Assembly: GCA_009838515.1 (NCBI GenBank)
Contig: VXRL01000033.1
Coordinates: 1-64,000 of the forward strand
Direction: 5' to 3'
Length of the DNA stretch: 64,000 nucleotides
Origin: Terriglobia bacterium
Lineage (GTDB): Bacteria > Acidobacteriota > Terriglobia > Bryobacterales > UBA6623
Shown: piece after piece, positions 7,799-16,383 of the stretch
Position numbering within the stretch: the stretch's first letter is position 1
Layout: each line of letters opens with the position of its first letter
The notes under the pieces: generated by a model
Told to the model about the DNA's origin: nothing
What the model saw: only the letters and a program-made list of their open reading frames with translations
The model's database searches: none
Translations under genes and position numbers: made by a program

Positions 7799-10381
7799 AT
7801 CCAGATCTGCCTTCCAGTCGTGCAGCAGCGATAGCGCCTCGAACGGGCTGACGCGATCGACATCAACGGAGCGGAACTCGGCCATGATGCTCTCCTCGGC
7901 CGAAACAGATTTCGAGGTGTTGGCCGGGGGCGGGGAGTCGTGCGGCGCGCTGTCGAACTGCTCGTGATGGGCCAGCACCTCGCTGGCACGGACCACGACG
8001 TCCGGCGGCAGCCCTGCCAGTCGGGCGACTTCGATGCCGTAGCTGCGATCCGCCTTTCCCGCTTCGATCTTGTGGAAGAAAACCAGCCGCTCGCCGGACT
8101 GCTTGGCAGACACGTGCAGGTTGAAGACGCCCTTGCGGGCCTTGGGCAGGGCGGTGAGCTCGTGGTAGTGCGTGGCGAATAGGGTCTTCGCGCGAACCTT
8201 GCCGAGGATATACTCGGCGACCGCCCAAGCGATTGCCAAACCGTCGTACGTCGAGGTGCCTCGCCCGATCTCGTCAAGCAGGACCAGGCTGCGCTCCGTC
8301 GCGGTGTTGAGGATCTGGGCCGTCTCGGTCATCTCGACCATAAAGGTGGAACGCCCCTGCGCAAGGTTGTCGCTGGCACCGATTCGCGTGAAGATGCGGT
8401 CGATCAGCGGTAGCACCGCGGACCTGGCGGGCACGAACGAGCCGATCTGGGCCATCACCGCGATCAGTGCAGTCTGCCGCAGGTAGGTAGACTTGCCGCC
8501 CATGTTGGGGCCGGTGATCAGGGCCACCAGATGCTCGTCGCTGTCAAGGTGCACGTCGTTCTCGATGAATCCCTCGCCGCGCTCTTCCTCCAACACTCGC
8601 TCGACCACGGGGTGCCGTCCGCCCTTGATCTGGATCTCGCCGCCCGGGGTGAAGCGCGGCCGGGAATAGCTTCTCTCGACCGCGACTTCGGCCAAGCCGC
8701 GCAGCACGTCGATCTCTGCGATCGCCGCCGCACTCGTTCGAATCCTCCCGGCCTGGGCGGCGACGTCAGCCACGAGCCCCTGAAAGATCGCGGCCTCCCT
8801 TGCTGCAATGCTTGTCTCGGCGTCGAGCACCTTGGCCTCGAGTTCTTTCAGCTCGGCCGTCGCGAATCGCTCTGCGTTGACAAGCGTTTGCTTGCGCTCG
8901 TAATGCTCCGGAACCTTGGATAGGTTCGACTTTGACACCTCGATAAAGAATCCGAATACGTTATTAAATCTTACCTTTAATGATTCGATCCCCGTGGCGC
9001 GTCGCTCGCGCTGCTCCAGGCCTGCGATGAAGGTCCTGCTGTCGCGCTGGATCGCGCGCAGCTCGTCGAGTTGGGAATCGAAGCCCTCGGCGACCGCATT
9101 GCCCTCGCCCACCGACATCGACGGCTGCTCGGCGATGGTGGCCGAGATCTGCGCGGCAACGTCAGCCAGCGCGTCCATGCGCTCGAGCAGGGCCGCTAGC
9201 CTGCTCCCCGAGAGTTTCGCGGTGAACTCTCGCAGCTGCGGGATACGCTTCAGCGACGTGCCCAGGTTGTACAGATCGCGCGGGTTCGCCGATCCGAGCG
9301 TGACACGCGCCGCCAAGCGCTCGATGTCGTGCAATTGCTTGAGTTCCGATTCGAGCTCGCTGCGGATTATGGTGTCGGCACAGAGACTCTGCACGGCCTC
9401 GAGGCGCTGCTCGATCTCCTCCAGGTCGAGGCTGGGTCGCAAGAGCCAGCTGCGCTGCAGCCGAGCTCCCATCGGCGTGGCCGTCCGGTCGAGCGTGAAC
9501 AGCAGGGTGGTGCGGACCTGTTGGTAGAGCGAGTCGAACAGCTCGAGGTGGCGGACGGTAACCGGGTCGAGAACCATCCATTCCGCCTGCTGGACGTACT
9601 TCGGCCGTTCCAAGTGCGCCAGGGCAGAGCGCTGCGTGTCCTTGAGGTAGTGCAGCAGGGCTCCTGCCGTCGCGACGGCGAGCGGGTGACCGGAGATTCC
9701 CAGCCCGTCGAGGCTGTGCAGGCCGTACATGTCCAGCAGCTGACGTTCGGCGTAGTCTTGGTCGAACACCCAGGGATCGACGCCTGTGACGGTATAGCGC
9801 TGCTCGCGTCGGTCCCCGTCGAATCGCAGGCCGAGGTCGGGCTCGGGCTCGGCGCGAAGGAGTTCCTTCACGCCAAGGGACTGGAGCATGTCCTGGACTT
9901 CGGCCGGGCCTAGCTCGGTCGCGCGGAATTCGCCGGTCGAGACGTCCACGTAGGCGAGACCGGAGACCGAACCGTTCGAGTGAACCGCCGCCAAGTAGTT
10001 GTTCTCGCCGGCGTTCAGCAGGTTCAGGTCGCTCGTCGTCCCCGGAGAGAGCACCCTGACGACCTCGCGCTTCACCAGCTTGCGCGCCTGCTTTGGGTCC
10101 TCGACTTGGTCACAGATGGCGATCCGGTGGCCCTTCTTGAGGAGCTTGGCCAAGTAACCGTCGACCGAATGGGCCGGCACGCCGCACATCGGGATCGGAT
10201 TCCCCGTGCGGTCGCGCCGCTTGGTCAGGGTGATCTCGAGATCTTTGGCGGCACGGATCGCGTCGTCGTAGAAGAGTTCGAAGAAGTCGCCGAGCCGGAA
10301 GAAGAGCAGGCAGCCCGGATGCTCCTGCTTTGCGGCGAAGTATTGCCGCATCACAGGGGTGGTAGACGAGTGTTGGGCCAT
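7793..10381 (-). CDS. mutS: DNA mismatch repair protein MutS
   Basis: Mismatch-recognition ATPase that forms a clamp on DNA and recruits MutL. All MutS1 parts are visible: the mismatch-recognition loop GDFFELFYDDA (Phe-x-Glu) near residue 35, connector and lever domains, Walker A in ITGPNMGGKSTYLRQ near residue 620, Walker B in LVLLDEIGRGTSTYDG, and a helix-turn-helix dimerisation end. The frame extends to 11188 with low-complexity residues that do not match the family. ATG 10381 gives MAQHSSTTPVMRQYFAAKQ, the standard MutS N-terminus, and a protein of 862 residues. No mutL is nearby. It is divergent from the lipoprotein/TonB receptor genes. Confidence 0.97.
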   Translation of the reverse strand: MAQHSSTTPVMRQYFAAKQEHPGCLLFFRLGDFFELFYDDAIRAAKDLEITLTKRRDRTGNPIPMCGVPAHSVDGYLAKLLKKGHRIAICDQVEDPKQARKLVKREVVRVLSPGTTSDLNLLNAGENNYLAAVHSNGSVSGLAYVDVSTGEFRATELGPAEVQDMLQSLGVKELLRAEPEPDLGLRFDGDRREQRYTVTGVDPWVFDQDYAERQLLDMYGLHSLDGLGISGHPLAVATAGALLHYLKDTQRSALAHLERPKYVQQAEWMVLDPVTVRHLELFDSLYQQVRTTLLFTLDRTATPMGARLQRSWLLRPSLDLEEIEQRLEAVQSLCADTIIRSELESELKQLHDIERLAARVTLGSANPRDLYNLGTSLKRIPQLREFTAKLSGSRLAALLERMDALADVAAQISATIAEQPSMSVGEGNAVAEGFDSQLDELRAIQRDSRTFIAGLEQRERRATGIESLKVRFNNVFGFFIEVSKSNLSKVPEHYERKQTLVNAERFATAELKELEAKVLDAETSIAAREAAIFQGLVADVAAQAGRIRTSAAAIAEIDVLRGLAEVAVERSYSRPRFTPGGEIQIKGGRHPVVERVLEEERGEGFIENDVHLDSDEHLVALITGPNMGGKSTYLRQTALIAVMAQIGSFVPARSAVLPLIDRIFTRIGASDNLAQGRSTFMVEMTETAQILNTATERSLVLLDEIGRGTSTYDGLAIAWAVAEYILGKVRAKTLFATHYHELTALPKARKGVFNLHVSAKQSGERLVFFHKIEAGKADRSYGIEVARLAGLPPDVVVRASEVLAHHEQFDSAPHDSPPPANTSKSVSAEESIMAEFRSVDVDRVSPFEALSLLHDWKADLDR

Positions 10382-10404
10382 CCGCGGGCGTTCGCGACCC
10401 TTCG

Positions 10405-10426
10405 AGTATAGCGCCACGTGCGGCGC
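10405..10426 (-). promoter_or_regulatory. Possible mutS -10 element with adjacent inverted repeat
   Basis: On the minus strand TATACT (10405-10410) matches five of six -10 consensus bases and lies 24 bases before the mutS ATG. Immediately upstream is the inverted repeat GCGCC/GGCGC (10411-10426), which would fall in the spacer. The -35 candidate TTCTTG is weak. The motif is visible; its role as a promoter or operator is inferred. Confidence 0.35.
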
Positions 10427-10477
10427 AAGAACTGGCCCCTTCCCCTTGCGAGCGGCCGTGCGTTCTAATGAAATATC

Positions 10478-11017
10478 ATGCCTCGAGATTTCGGCTCTCC
10501 GCCCACGATCGCTTCCGGCGCAACACGCCTTGCGGGGCCGCGGACCTGTTCGTCGGCCGTGATGGCGCTGTCCGTGTTGGCCCTGGTTTCCTGCGGCACG
10601 GCGGGAGAACCGGCCGCTGCGTCGGAAGCCGGCATCCAGGGGCTGTGGGAGGTCACGTCGGTGCGCAACCTGACCAAGGGCGAGGACCAGCCCCACAGGC
10701 GCGAGTACCACCAGTTCGGCGACACGCACCAGATGGTGATCCTGGCGGGCGAGGACCGGCCCAAGCTGACAAAGTCTCTGAGCGACATGACGCCGGAGGA
10801 GTTCCAAAGCCAGCAGCCCCTCGGGGCCGGCCTGTACCGCTACGAGTGGGACGGAGAGAGGAAGGTCGTGCGGACAAATATCGTGGCGCTGTCGGCCTAT
10901 TACGAGGGCCGCTCGTTTCCCGGAGAGCTGGTGCTCTCGGGAGATACGCTCGTGCTCCGCGACAGCCATTCGGCCGATGGCGACGAGCGCGAGTGGACGA
11001 TGAGGCGGGTCAAGTGA
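10478..11017 (+). CDS. Putative lipoprotein with lipocalin-like repeat pattern, unknown function
   Basis: Small exported protein, up to 179 residues. A hydrophobic stretch ends in a lipobox-like site (VLALVSCG), so the mature protein is probably lipid-anchored. It is followed by GIQGLWEVTSVRN and ends DGDEREWTMRRVK, a beta-rich pattern seen in lipocalin-like proteins of this kind of genome. ATG 10478 leaves an unusually long region before the hydrophobic core; ATG 10562 (MALSVLALVSCG) would give a more normal lipoprotein signal. Neither has a good ribosome binding site. It ends 41 bases before the TonB-dependent receptor and is probably co-transcribed with it, so it may assist that receptor, but no function can be stated. 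Confidence 0.72.
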   Translation: MPRDFGSPPTIASGATRLAGPRTCSSAVMALSVLALVSCGTAGEPAAASEAGIQGLWEVTSVRNLTKGEDQPHRREYHQFGDTHQMVILAGEDRPKLTKSLSDMTPEEFQSQQPLGAGLYRYEWDGERKVVRTNIVALSAYYEGRSFPGELVLSGDTLVLRDSHSADGDEREWTMRRVK

Positions 11018-11058
11018 AGCGCCTGCAAGACGGCGACTGCGGCCTTGGCCGCCACGAC

Positions 11059-14000
11059 ATGACTCGGAAGACCGCTCGCGCTCGCCGGTCCTTAGCGGCG
11101 CTGTGGCTGGCTGTGGCGAGCCTGGCGGTGACAGGGACGATTGCGCCGCAGCTTTGCGGGCAGTCCGATGCGACCCTGCAGGGAACAATCACCGATCCGC
11201 AGGGTCGGGTGGTTCCGCGTGCGGAAGTCACCGTGACCCACAGCGGCACCGGCGTTTCGCGCGAGGTCAGCACCACTGGGGACGGCCGCTACGCCATTGC
11301 GGCTCTCCAGCCGGGCAGCTATTCGGTCACCGTCTCCCGGCGCGGGTTCCGGCTGGTTGAGGCCGTGGGGATTCTGCTCACCAGCGGCCGAATCGCCGAA
11401 TACGACGTGCGCTTGGAACTGGGCATGACCCAGGATGCCATCGAGGTGGAGGGCAATCTCTCCTTGGTCTCCACGAATGCTGCGGACTGGGGCGGGCTCG
11501 TGCCGGAACGCAATCTGCGGGACCTGCCATTGAACGGTCGCGACCTGTTTGAACTCTCGGCGCTTGAGCCCGGTGCCACGCTGCCCGCTTCCGCGCGGGT
11601 CGGGCTGGCGCAAGGTATCGGGCGACAGATCTCGGTGCTCGGCTCGCGCCCGAACCAGAACAGCTTCCAGCTCGACGGGGTCTACGTCAACGACGCCGCT
11701 TCTGCAGCGCCCGCCAGCGCCACCGGTAACGTGCTCGGGCTGGAGATGGTCCAAGAGGTCCATTTGGTGACGAGCCCTTACAGCGCCGAGTACGGCCGCA
11801 CCGCGGGCGGAGTGTTTACGGCGGTGTCCCGATCAGGGGAGAACCGATTTCACGGCAGCGCGTACGAATACCTGCGCAACAACTCGTTGGATGCGAGGAA
11901 CTTCTTCGATTCCCCAGCCGCCGGGGCCCCGCCTCTGCGGCGCAACCACTTCGGGGCCGTGCTTGGCGGGCCGGTGGTGCGGGACCGAGCGTTCTTCCTG
12001 CTCAACTACGAGAGCTTGCGCGAGCGCCGCGCCAGGACGGCTCGCCCGGCCGTGCCCACGGTAGAGGCCCGCCTCGGCCATCTGCCGGGCGAGGACATTC
12101 CCGTAGCCGCAGAAGTGAGGCCGTACTTGGACCTGTACCCGCTGCCCAACGGGCGCGACTTCGGGGACGGCACGGCCGCTTCCATCCGCCAGCTGAAGGA
12201 TCGCGTCGACGAGTCCTACTTGTCGGGAAAGCTGGACCTGGTTCTTGATTCTGCGACGCAGCTGGCGGCGCGCTACACGTTCGACGATGCCTCGGCTCGC
12301 ACGCCGGATCCGATGGACCTGTGGGTGTTCGGGCTCGACTCGCGCGACAACTTCCTGCACACCCAGCTCAAGCGTGTGCATTCTCCCGCGATGCTGTCGA
12401 CTTGGCGGGCGGCCTTCAGCCGGGTCGACAACTTTGAGAACAGTTCCACCTCCGTGGCGCCCGCGCTTGCGTTCGTCGATGGCCAGCCGATGGGCTCGAT
12501 CACGGTGAACGGGCTGAGCAACATGGGCGGCTTCCAAGCCCGCGCCCGGCCGCGCCGCTTCATCCTCGAGAGCTACCAGTTCGGAACTTCTCTCGTGCGC
12601 ACGACCGGCAAGAGCACGTTGCGGATGGGAGCGGGCTACGACCGCGTACACTTCGACCAGCGCTCCGATCTCAGCGCGGTTGGGTCGTACACCTTCGACT
12701 CGTTGGCCCTGCTGCTGCAGGCCCGTCCGCGCATCGCCGAGGTGATGCAGCCCGGCTCAGACACCGTCCGGAACTGGCGCTACAACCAGTACTTCGGCTA
12801 TTTCCAGCACGAGTTCAGGGTCTTCGACATCTTCAGCGTCAGCATGGGCGTGCGCTACGAATCGGTCTCGACGCCGACCGAGGTCAACGGCAAGATCGCC
12901 GTGCTGCGAGACTTCGTCAACGATCCTCAGACGACGCTCGGCGGCCCTCTGTGGCGGAACCCGTCGAAGGACAACTTCGCGCCTCGGATCTCGGTGGCGT
13001 TCGACCCCGTCGGCGATGCTCGCACTGTTGCGCGGGGTGGCTTCGGCATCTTCTATGACCAGCTTGGCAGCCGCGAGCTGACCATCGCCGGCGTCCGCAC
13101 GCCGCCTCTGTTCAACCGCATCCTGGTGTTCGGGCGCCCGGGCTTCCCAGACATCCTTCAAGCAGCCCAGGGCCGCAACCCTTCCAAGTCGATGGACGGC
13201 GTGGACTATAACCTCAACCAGCCCTACGTCGCCCGCTGGCAGGCATCTATGGAACGCCAACTGAGCCCGAGCACGGTGATCCGGGCCGGCTATAGCGGTG
13301 CCCGCGGCATCCACCTGTTCGGCCAGCTGATCAGCGTGAACTCTCCAATTCCCGAGATCCAGAGCGACGGCCGCTATTTCTTTCCCCAGGGCAGCCCCTA
13401 CGTCAATCCCGCCTTTTCGCGCATCGGGTTGCGCCGGACCCAGTTCAACTCGTTCTACCAAGGGATTACCTTCAGCCTGCAGAGCCGCCTAGCCAAGCGG
13501 CTGTCGATGCGCGGCAAGTACACCTGGAGCCGCTCCATCGACGAGGCCTCGAACCACACCTTTAACGATTTCGTGGCCAGCGACCAGGTGCCCACGGTAT
13601 GGAACTACCGTGCCAACAGGGGGCGCTCGGACTTCGACCAAGAGCACGTCGTGGCTGGGAACATCTCCCTGGAACTGTGGAGGGGGAAGGGTTCGCCGGC
13701 CGCGGCCGTGCTTGGCGGCTGGCAGCTGCACGGCATCATGCAGGTACTGTCCGGTACGCCGTTCGCTCCACGCGTGGGCTTCGACCGGGCTCGCCTCCGG
13801 CCGGGCTTCGGCGACGTCGGGCAGCGTCCCGATCTGGTCCAGGGCCGCACGTCCTCGAACATCGTTCTGGGCGACCCGTCGCGCTACTTCGACCCGACTG
13901 CGTTCACGCTGCCCGAGGCGGGCTACCTGGGCACGCTCGGGCGTGGCACGCTGCGCGGACCCGGGATTTTCACCATGGACATCGCGTTGCACAAAGCGCT

Positions 14001-14193
14001 GGTCTCGACCGAGCGCCAGAGCCTGAAACTGCGCGCCGAGGCGTTCAACGTGACTAACCACCCGAATTTCCAAGTGCCGTCCGGGCGCGCGCTGTTCACC
14101 CGGTCCGGCGGTCGCATCGGCAGCGCCGGACGCATCACTTCGACCAGCACTTCGTCGCGGCAAGTGCAGCTGGCGCTGCGCTGGGAATTCTGA
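11059..14193 (+). CDS. TonB-dependent receptor, Oar-like, with carboxypeptidase-regulatory N-terminal domain
   Basis: Large outer-membrane protein of 1044 residues. A signal peptide (ALWLAVASLAVTGTIAPQLC) precedes a carboxypeptidase-regulatory-like beta-sandwich (TLQGTITDPQGRVVPRAEVTV, ending near GMTQDAIEV). The plug region follows (RNLRDLPLNGRDLFELSALEPG, then QLDGVYVND and SPYSAEYGRTAGGVF) and then a beta-barrel of about 700 residues ending in a terminal aromatic (LALRWEF). This architecture is greatly expanded in Acidobacteriota. The open frame begins at 10468, overlapping the lipoprotein gene in another frame; ATG 11059 is chosen because it directly precedes the signal peptide. The substrate is unknown. 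No SusD partner is present, so this is not a Bacteroidetes-type SusCD pair. Confidence 0.92.
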   Translation: MTRKTARARRSLAALWLAVASLAVTGTIAPQLCGQSDATLQGTITDPQGRVVPRAEVTVTHSGTGVSREVSTTGDGRYAIAALQPGSYSVTVSRRGFRLVEAVGILLTSGRIAEYDVRLELGMTQDAIEVEGNLSLVSTNAADWGGLVPERNLRDLPLNGRDLFELSALEPGATLPASARVGLAQGIGRQISVLGSRPNQNSFQLDGVYVNDAASAAPASATGNVLGLEMVQEVHLVTSPYSAEYGRTAGGVFTAVSRSGENRFHGSAYEYLRNNSLDARNFFDSPAAGAPPLRRNHFGAVLGGPVVRDRAFFLLNYESLRERRARTARPAVPTVEARLGHLPGEDIPVAAEVRPYLDLYPLPNGRDFGDGTAASIRQLKDRVDESYLSGKLDLVLDSATQLAARYTFDDASARTPDPMDLWVFGLDSRDNFLHTQLKRVHSPAMLSTWRAAFSRVDNFENSSTSVAPALAFVDGQPMGSITVNGLSNMGGFQARARPRRFILESYQFGTSLVRTTGKSTLRMGAGYDRVHFDQRSDLSAVGSYTFDSLALLLQARPRIAEVMQPGSDTVRNWRYNQYFGYFQHEFRVFDIFSVSMGVRYESVSTPTEVNGKIAVLRDFVNDPQTTLGGPLWRNPSKDNFAPRISVAFDPVGDARTVARGGFGIFYDQLGSRELTIAGVRTPPLFNRILVFGRPGFPDILQAAQGRNPSKSMDGVDYNLNQPYVARWQASMERQLSPSTVIRAGYSGARGIHLFGQLISVNSPIPEIQSDGRYFFPQGSPYVNPAFSRIGLRRTQFNSFYQGITFSLQSRLAKRLSMRGKYTWSRSIDEASNHTFNDFVASDQVPTVWNYRANRGRSDFDQEHVVAGNISLELWRGKGSPAAAVLGGWQLHGIMQVLSGTPFAPRVGFDRARLRPGFGDVGQRPDLVQGRTSSNIVLGDPSRYFDPTAFTLPEAGYLGTLGRGTLRGPGIFTMDIALHKALVSTERQSLKLRAEAFNVTNHPNFQVPSGRALFTRSGGRIGSAGRITSTSTSSRQVQLALRWEF

Positions 14194-14227
14194 AGCCGGG
14201 AATGGGCTGATTGCTAGACTGATCGGG

Positions 14228-15940
14228 ATGCTGCAAACGATCGCGCGCGGCCGAGACGCCTACGATGCAGTCATCGTCGGTTCTGGTGCCACCGGAGGCG
14301 TGGCCGCTTGGCAACTTGCCGAAGCTGGCTTGAAGGTCTGCGTGCTCGAGGCCGGTCCGAAGATCACGGACGCGGACTTCACCGAGCACGTAATGCCGTA
14401 CGACCTGAAGTACCGCGGGAACTCATCGGGGTACGTTGGCGGGATCCCCAAGTCTCCCGACCTAATGCGCAACCGCCCGATCCAAGGGCTGGTGTACGCA
14501 TGCCGCGAGTCGAACTACAAGTGGTTCGCCGACGACATCCGAAATCCCTATCAAACGCCGGGCGACAGCTCGTTCCACTGGATTCGCATGCGCGTTCTGG
14601 GCGGGCGCTCCCTGTCTTGGGGCCGTCAGTCGTATCGCATGGGCGACATCGACTTCCGCTGCGCCGACCGCGATGGCTATGGCGAGAACTGGGGCATCCA
14701 ATACGCAGATTTGATCCCGTACTACGAAAGGGTCGAGCGGTACATCGGTATCGGGGGCATCTCCGAGGGCCTCGATCAGCTCCCAGACAGCGTGTTCATG
14801 CCGCCGATGCCGTTCAGCTGCGGGGAGAAGCTCTTCCGTAGTCGGCTGCGCGCCCGGATGGGCCGGGTGGTTACCATCGGTCGCACCGCGATTATTACCA
14901 AGCCGTTGAATGGTCGCCAGCCCTGCCACTACTGCGGCCCGTGCGAGCAGGGCTGCGTGACGCATTCGTACTACAACAGCCCCACCACCACGCTCAAGGC
15001 CGCGCTTGAGACGGGCAACTGCGACTTGGTCGTGGACGCCGTCGCCAGCCACGTGACGAAAGATCCCAGCACGGGCAAGGCCGCGGGCGTGGCATATCTG
15101 GACCGCACGACCCGGGTGCCGCGAGAAGTGCGAGGCAAGGTGGTCGTACTGTGTGCCTCGACGCTCGAATCGACCCGTCTGATGATGCACTCCGCCGACT
15201 ACGGGCTCGATTTCAACTCCAGCGGCATGCTCGGCCGCTACTTGATGGACCACATCTACCAGGGCGGGGCGTCCGGGCTCATGCCCGAGCTGGAAGCCAG
15301 GCCGTGGGCTGGCCCCCCGGCCCGCCCCAACGGCATCTATGTCCCGCGATTCCGCAACATTGATCGTACGCACACGAACGGGATGATCCGAGGCTATGGA
15401 TATCAGGGCCGTAGCTCGCCTAGCTTCAAGCTCGGTGCTGCGGGATTTGGAGAGAGCTACAAGCGGGCGGTCCACGAGCGCGCGGAGTGGCACACGAGCA
15501 TTGGCGCTTGGTGCGAGTGCCTTCCGCGCTACGACAACTACGTCATGCTGAACCGGGACCGGCGCGACGCGTGGGGCATCCCGACGCTCGACGTCCACTT
15601 CTCATGGTCGGACAACGACTTGGCTCTGTGGAACGATGCCCGCGTGCAGGCGGCCGAGATGCTCGAGGCAACCGGCCACAAGAACGTCCGGTTGACTGGC
15701 AGGCCCTCGGTCGGCGGATTCTGCATCCACGAGGTCGGCACTGCACGCATGGGCAAGGATCCGCGCAAGTCGGTATTGAACACTTGGACGCAGGCCAACG
15801 ATGTCGACAACGTATTCGTCACCGACGGGGCGGCTTGGGCGTCGATCGGGTGTCAGAACCCGACCCTGACCATGATGGCCATCACAGCTCGGGCGGCGGA
15901 ATACATTGCCGAAGAGGGCAAGAAGGGGCGCTGGGCGTAG
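14228..15940 (+). CDS. GMC-family FAD-dependent oxidoreductase with Cys cluster
   Basis: Flavoprotein oxidising an alcohol or sugar, 570 residues. The FAD-binding Rossmann motif VIVGSGATGGVAAWQL is near residue 17 and the C-terminal GMC catalytic region shows HEVGTARMG and NPTLTMMAITAR, supplying the expected His and Asn. A CxxCxxCxxxC motif (CHYCGPCEQGC, near residue 238) resembles the Fe-S segment of membrane-linked sugar dehydrogenases. No signal peptide is seen, but relatives are often carried out by a Tat-exported small subunit. That partner is not adjacent here; the nearest candidate is at 27.5 kb beside a second GMC gene. It starts 34 bases after the TonB receptor and may be co-transcribed. 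Confidence 0.9.
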   Translation: MLQTIARGRDAYDAVIVGSGATGGVAAWQLAEAGLKVCVLEAGPKITDADFTEHVMPYDLKYRGNSSGYVGGIPKSPDLMRNRPIQGLVYACRESNYKWFADDIRNPYQTPGDSSFHWIRMRVLGGRSLSWGRQSYRMGDIDFRCADRDGYGENWGIQYADLIPYYERVERYIGIGGISEGLDQLPDSVFMPPMPFSCGEKLFRSRLRARMGRVVTIGRTAIITKPLNGRQPCHYCGPCEQGCVTHSYYNSPTTTLKAALETGNCDLVVDAVASHVTKDPSTGKAAGVAYLDRTTRVPREVRGKVVVLCASTLESTRLMMHSADYGLDFNSSGMLGRYLMDHIYQGGASGLMPELEARPWAGPPARPNGIYVPRFRNIDRTHTNGMIRGYGYQGRSSPSFKLGAAGFGESYKRAVHERAEWHTSIGAWCECLPRYDNYVMLNRDRRDAWGIPTLDVHFSWSDNDLALWNDARVQAAEMLEATGHKNVRLTGRPSVGGFCIHEVGTARMGKDPRKSVLNTWTQANDVDNVFVTDGAAWASIGCQNPTLTMMAITARAAEYIAEEGKKGRWA

Positions 15941-15999
15941 CCTTCCAGCACGCGACCGCTGCACGTCTGCCGCCTTCGAAGGGTTTCGGCTCTGCGCGC

Positions 16000-16344
16000 T
16001 CAGGAACTTGGCTGCCTCGGTGCTTGCAGCTTGCGCGCCTGAGGCAGTAGGTCGTACAGGCGTTCCCAAGTGTAGATGCCGGTCGAATGCCCGTCGCTCC
16101 AGAAGATCTGGATCGCGTAGCGGCCCACTGGTTCGATCTTGGTGGGGTAGACCAAGATCGGCAGGACACTCTCGCCGACGATGCGCTTTCCGGTGATTTC
16201 GTCTACACAGGTCGCACAGGGGCACTGGCCGCGCAGGAAGCGGGCCGGGTACACAGCCTCTTCGCCCGAACTCCAGCGGATCTGGATGTCATGTGCCCCA
16301 TGGCGGTTGATTTCCACAGGGCGGTTGAGGGCGCTGCCTGCCAT
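16000..16344 (-). CDS. DUF971 (GBBH-like N-terminal domain) protein
   Basis: Small 114-residue protein of the DUF971 family, related to the N-terminal domain of gamma-butyrobetaine hydroxylase. Diagnostic segments are RGQCPCATCVDE, which carries three cysteines as a likely zinc-binding site, and IEPVGRYAIQIFWSDGHSTG followed by IYTWERLYDLL. ATG 16344 has AAGGTGG at good spacing. It lies 39 bases after a sulfatase on the same strand and probably shares its transcript. Free-standing members have been linked to Fe-S protein handling in some bacteria, but no specific role can be assigned here. Confidence 0.88.
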   Translation of the reverse strand: MAGSALNRPVEINRHGAHDIQIRWSSGEEAVYPARFLRGQCPCATCVDEITGKRIVGESVLPILVYPTKIEPVGRYAIQIFWSDGHSTGIYTWERLYDLLPQARKLQAPRQPSS

Positions 16345-16383
16345 GTAGTCCCACCTTGAGTGTATTGCAGAGCCATCCTGGCC

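Noticed and set aside
10468-11058. A 197-residue N-terminal extension of the TonB receptor
   Set aside because: It overlaps the lipoprotein gene in another frame, is low-complexity and lacks a signal; ATG 11059 directly precedes a signal peptide.
10382-11188. A 269-residue N-terminal extension of MutS
   Set aside because: It runs antisense through the lipoprotein and receptor genes, and the MutS family begins at MAQHSSTTPVMRQYF.
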